Shown piece after piece: positions 22,625-25,079 of a stretch of 25,079 nucleotides of DNA. The stretch's first letter is position 1; every line of letters begins with the position of its first letter. This stretch comes from an uncultured Actinomycetes bacterium (lineage in GTDB: Bacteria; Actinomycetota; Actinomycetes; S36-B12). The translations under genes and the position numbers were made by a program. Location of the stretch: assembly GCA_937902285.1 (NCBI GenBank), contig CALGTB010000281.1, positions 1 through 25,079 on the forward strand. The letters run 5' to 3'. The notes beneath the pieces were generated by a model. It had not been told where the DNA came from and made no database searches. It saw only the letters and a program-made list of their open reading frames with translations.

Positions 22625-23287
22625 CTATTGGAGGACATTCACCGCGCGTGCGATGACCAGGCCGACGAGGGTCAGCGACAGGAGCGACTCGCAGACGATG
22701 AGGGCCTTCGCCCAGGGCCGCACGGCCGACACGTCCGTGGGGCTGAACGCGGTTGCCGTCGCGAAGGAGAACGCCAGGTAGTCGACGAACACCGGGTACC
22801 AGCCGGGCGGCACGTGCTCGGTGTGCGACATCTCGGGGAAGACCAGTGCGGCGGGCCTGCCGCCGCCATGCGCGCGGGCCGCCGCACCTCCACGGTCGAG
22901 GTCCCAGAACCACAGCGCGAACACGATGACGTTGGTGAGCCACACGATGGCGCCGCTGACGAGCAGCTCCTCGGGCTCGGTGAAAGCCGCGTTGTCGAGG
23001 ATGCCGGCCACGAGCTGCACGGCTGAGTAGGCATTGGCTGCCGTGATGAGGCCGATGAGGGTTCCGGTGACGACGGCCAGCCATCGCTTGCGCTGGTCGA
23101 TGCGGCCGGGATCGCCTGCGAACAGCACCACGAGGATCGCCACGATGCCGACGAGGTAGACCCACCCCGGCTGGACGCGCAGGGCCGGCGGGAGCAACTG
23201 GTGGAGGACGGCGGCCACCAGGACCGCAACGGCCATCGGCCACCGCGACTCGCCGCGCTCACCGCCCGACGACGAGCCGAACCTCAC
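22625..23287 (-). CDS. Channel-like membrane protein with non-canonical pore
   Basis: Protein of 220 residues with about five or six hydrophobic segments. The C-terminal part, DYLAFSFATATAFSPTD followed by a last helix, has the layout of a two-helix ion-channel pore. TAFSPTD occupies the place of TVGYGD, so potassium selectivity is unlikely. The first 15 residues are polar (FGSSSGGERGES). The start GTG 23287 overlaps the metB stop by 4 nt (GTGA), so translation is coupled to metB. No known function; similar membrane proteins exist in actinobacteria. A role in ion or metabolite flow is inference. Confidence 0.78.
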   Translation of the reverse strand: MRFGSSSGGERGESRWPMAVAVLVAAVLHQLLPPALRVQPGWVYLVGIVAILVVLFAGDPGRIDQRKRWLAVVTGTLIGLITAANAYSAVQLVAGILDNAAFTEPEELLVSGAIVWLTNVIVFALWFWDLDRGGAAARAHGGGRPAALVFPEMSHTEHVPPGWYPVFVDYLAFSFATATAFSPTDVSAVRPWAKALIVCESLLSLTLVGLVIARAVNVLQ

Positions 23288-24444
23288 GCGAGTCCGGAGA
23301 GCGCGCGGTCGAGGTCGTCGACGAGGTCGGCGACCGTCTCGATGCCCACCGACAGCCGCACGAGGTCGCGCGGCACCTCCAGCGGACTCCCCGCGGCGGA
23401 CGCGTGGGTCATGCGAGCGGGGTGCTCGATCAGGGACTCGACGCCACCGAGGGACTCGGCGAGCGTGAAGAGCGACGTGCGCCCGCACACGTCGACCGCT
23501 GCCCCCTCGCCGGCCGCGAGCTGGAACGACAGCATGCCGCCGAAGCCGCGCATCTGGCGCGCGGCCACGTCATGGCCGGGATGGTCGGGCAGTCCGGGCC
23601 AGCGCACGACCGAGACCGCCGGGTGGCCGACGAGGAACTCGGCCACGACACGGGCGTTCTCGCAGTGCCGGTCCATGCGGACCCCGAGCGTCTTGATGCC
23701 CCGGAGCGTGAGCCAGCTGTCGAACGGTCCGGGCACCGCCCCCATCGCGTTCTGGTGGTAGGCCAGCCGAAGGGCGAGATCGGCGTCGGCGGTGACGAGC
23801 GCCCCTCCGATGACGTCGCTGTGGCCGCCGAGGTACTTGGTCGTGCTGTGCACGACGACGTCGGCCCCGAGGAGCAGCGGCTGCTGCAGGTACGGCGAGG
23901 CGAAGGTGTTGTCGACGACCAGCAGCGCTCCCGCCGCATGCGCGACATCGGCCAGTGCCGCGATGTCGGCGATGCCCATGAGCGGGTTGGTGGGCGTCTC
24001 GACCCACACGAGCCTCGTGCGGCCCGGGATGATCGCCGCCGCCACGGCATCGGGGCTGGTCAGGGCAGCCGGGGTGTGCTCGACTCCCCATGGTCCGGCA
24101 ACGCGGGAGAACAGCCGGTAGGTGCCGCCGTACGCGTCGTCGGGGATCACGGCGTGGTCGCCGGGCTTGCACAGCGTGCGGATGAGGGTGTCCTCGGCGG
24201 CGAGTCCCGACGCGAAGGCCAGCCCTGCCGCCTCGGGCAGCCCGGGCGCCTCCAGCGCGGCGAGGCACTCCTGCAGCGCGGTGCGCGTCGGGTTGGCGCT
24301 CCGCGAGTACTCGTAGCCCCCGCGCAGCCCTCCCACGCCGTCCTGCGCATACGTGGAGACCTGGTAGATGGGCGGCACCACCGCACCCGTGAGCGGGTCC
24401 GGGTCCTGGCCCGCATGAATCGCCCGAGTGTCGAATCCGTCCAT
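23284..24444 (-). CDS. metB: Cystathionine gamma-synthase (or gamma-lyase)
   Basis: Protein of 386 residues of the Cys/Met-metabolism PLP family. The PLP lysine is in VHSTTKYLGGHSDVIGG (Lys203); YEYSRSANPTR and VVDNTFASPYLQQPLLLGAD are family signatures. It would join activated homoserine and cysteine to make cystathionine on the way to methionine. Gamma-lyase activity cannot be excluded from sequence. metB lies near greA and mca in mycobacteria as well. The start ATG 24444 is 7 nt after a TAGGCT -10 box, so leaderless. It diverges from msrA with only 18 bp between start codons. Confidence 0.94.
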   Translation of the reverse strand: MDGFDTRAIHAGQDPDPLTGAVVPPIYQVSTYAQDGVGGLRGGYEYSRSANPTRTALQECLAALEAPGLPEAAGLAFASGLAAEDTLIRTLCKPGDHAVIPDDAYGGTYRLFSRVAGPWGVEHTPAALTSPDAVAAAIIPGRTRLVWVETPTNPLMGIADIAALADVAHAAGALLVVDNTFASPYLQQPLLLGADVVVHSTTKYLGGHSDVIGGALVTADADLALRLAYHQNAMGAVPGPFDSWLTLRGIKTLGVRMDRHCENARVVAEFLVGHPAVSVVRWPGLPDHPGHDVAARQMRGFGGMLSFQLAAGEGAAVDVCGRTSLFTLAESLGGVESLIEHPARMTHASAAGSPLEVPRDLVRLSVGIETVADLVDDLDRALSGLA

Positions 24445-24450
24445 GTCCCG

Positions 24451-24457
24451 TAGCCTA
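24451..24457. promoter_or_regulatory. Nearly superimposed divergent -10 boxes of metB and msrA
   Basis: The + strand hexamer TAGCCT (24451-24456) lies 6 nt before ATG 24463 of msrA. The - strand hexamer TAGGCT (24457-24452) lies 7 nt before ATG 24444 of metB. They are offset by one base pair. Both -35 regions must fall inside the opposite gene. Neither gene has a ribosome binding site. Confidence 0.55.
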
Positions 24458-24462
24458 GGGCG

Positions 24463-25079
24463 ATGGGAATCCTCGGCTTCGGCAAGTCCCGCATGGTCGG
24501 CTCGGACGCGGCCCTGCCCGGTCGCGCCACCCCCGTCCTGCCCTCCCCCGCGGTGCACGCGGTGCTCGGAGGCTCGCTGACCGGACCGTGGCCGGACGGG
24601 ACGCAGGTCGTCTACCTGGCCATGGGCTGCTTCTGGGGCGCCGAGGAGATCTACTGGCGACTTCCCGGCGTGGTCTCCACCAGCGTGGGCTACATGGGCG
24701 GATTCACCCCCAATCCCACCTACGAGGAGACCTGCACGGGCATGACCGGGCACACCGAGACGGTGATGGTGGCCTACGACCCGTCTGTGATCAGCACCTA
24801 CGACATCCTCCGGGTCTTCTGGGAGAACCACGACCCGACGCAGGGCTACCGGCAGGGCAACGACACGGGCACCCAGTACCGCAGCGCCGCATACTTCACG
24901 ACCGACGAGCAGCGCGACCTCATCGAGCGGACGCGCGACGCCTACGCCGAGGTGATCACCCAGCGTGGCTACCCGGCCATCACGACCGAGATCGCGCCCG
25001 CAGCCGACCAGCCGTACTACCTCGCCGAGGACTACCACCAGCAGTACCTCTACAAGAACCCGAACGGCTACCGCTGCCA
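24463..25079 (+). CDS. msrA: Peptide-methionine (S)-S-oxide reductase MsrA (3' end cut off)
   Basis: The first 205 codons are present and only the last few are missing at the window edge. The catalytic motif GCFWGAEE has Cys56. TSVGYMGGFTPNPTYEETCTGMTGHTE and ENHDPTQGYRQGNDTGTQYRS are standard MsrA segments. Cys205 in NPNGYRC near the C-terminus is the resolving cysteine. The enzyme repairs oxidised methionine. An N-terminal extension of about 45 residues before the core is usual for this longer MsrA type. Leaderless start at ATG 24463, divergent from metB. Confidence 0.96.
   Translation, partial: MGILGFGKSRMVGSDAALPGRATPVLPSPAVHAVLGGSLTGPWPDGTQVVYLAMGCFWGAEEIYWRLPGVVSTSVGYMGGFTPNPTYEETCTGMTGHTETVMVAYDPSVISTYDILRVFWENHDPTQGYRQGNDTGTQYRSAAYFTTDEQRDLIERTRDAYAEVITQRGYPAITTEIAPAADQPYYLAEDYHQQYLYKNPNGYRC

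Noticed and set aside
1..25079. Mobile elements, tRNA/rRNA genes, CRISPR arrays, toxin-antitoxin or phage defence genes
   Set aside because: I looked for transposase or integrase motifs, tRNA-like cloverleaf ends and regular spacer repeats on both strands and found none that I can support.

Overview
The window is high-GC DNA from a mycothiol-producing actinobacterium. The evidence is mycothiol S-conjugate amidase (Mca), an actinobacterial-type uracil-DNA glycosylase, the greA / DUF4307 / mca / metB neighbourhood known from mycobacteria, and many genes that appear to lack leaders, with a TANNNT -10 box 6-8 nt before ATG or GTG. A Nocardioides/Aeromicrobium-like member of the Propionibacteriales is a guess that the sequence alone cannot settle. 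I see no tRNA, rRNA, CRISPR array, transposase or phage gene. The window looks like chromosomal core sequence with some lineage-specific accessory genes. Genes are packed tightly, and no gene-free stretch reaches 300 bp; the longest is about 116 bp, at 6804-6919.

Left part (1-5.5 kb): the tail of an unidentified + strand gene, then an nfeD -> SPFH (stomatin-like) membrane operon on the - strand. On the + strand follow a DUF2834 membrane protein and a molybdate module: a small HTH-TOBE regulator and modA-modB-modC, joined by 1-4 nt stop/start overlaps. A separate ung gene comes next.

Middle (5.5-10.5 kb): a PfkB sugar kinase and DUF3817 membrane protein (- strand), then a secreted, membrane-anchored protein with two tandem cytochrome b5 domains behind a DUF2231-like membrane domain (+). 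It converges on an mca -> small membrane protein -> SURF1 operon (-). A DUF4307 gene diverges from mca.

Centre (10.5-17 kb): a MoxR/magnesium-chelatase-like AAA+ ATPase paired with a VWA-domain protein, then greA, all on the + strand. Facing them are a TIGR04338-type HEXXH metalloprotein, a DUF2786 protein and threonine deaminase (ilvA).

Right part (17-25 kb): a major facilitator transporter coupled to a secreted sulfatase, then a Kv-like potassium channel (+). Opposite lie a SulP/STAS anion permease, a degenerate channel-like membrane protein and metB (cystathionine gamma-synthase). metB diverges from msrA, which runs off the right edge. The sulfatase, SulP, metB and msrA (with mca further left) share a sulfur theme, but co-function is only inferred.

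The most unusual points are: two divergent promoters whose -10 boxes overlap on opposite strands (metB/msrA, and the metalloprotein/MFS pair); a possible leaderless 11-codon leader ORF coupled to the MFS gene; the tandem cytochrome b5 fusion; and the ATPase-VWA pair with a three-cysteine insertion.
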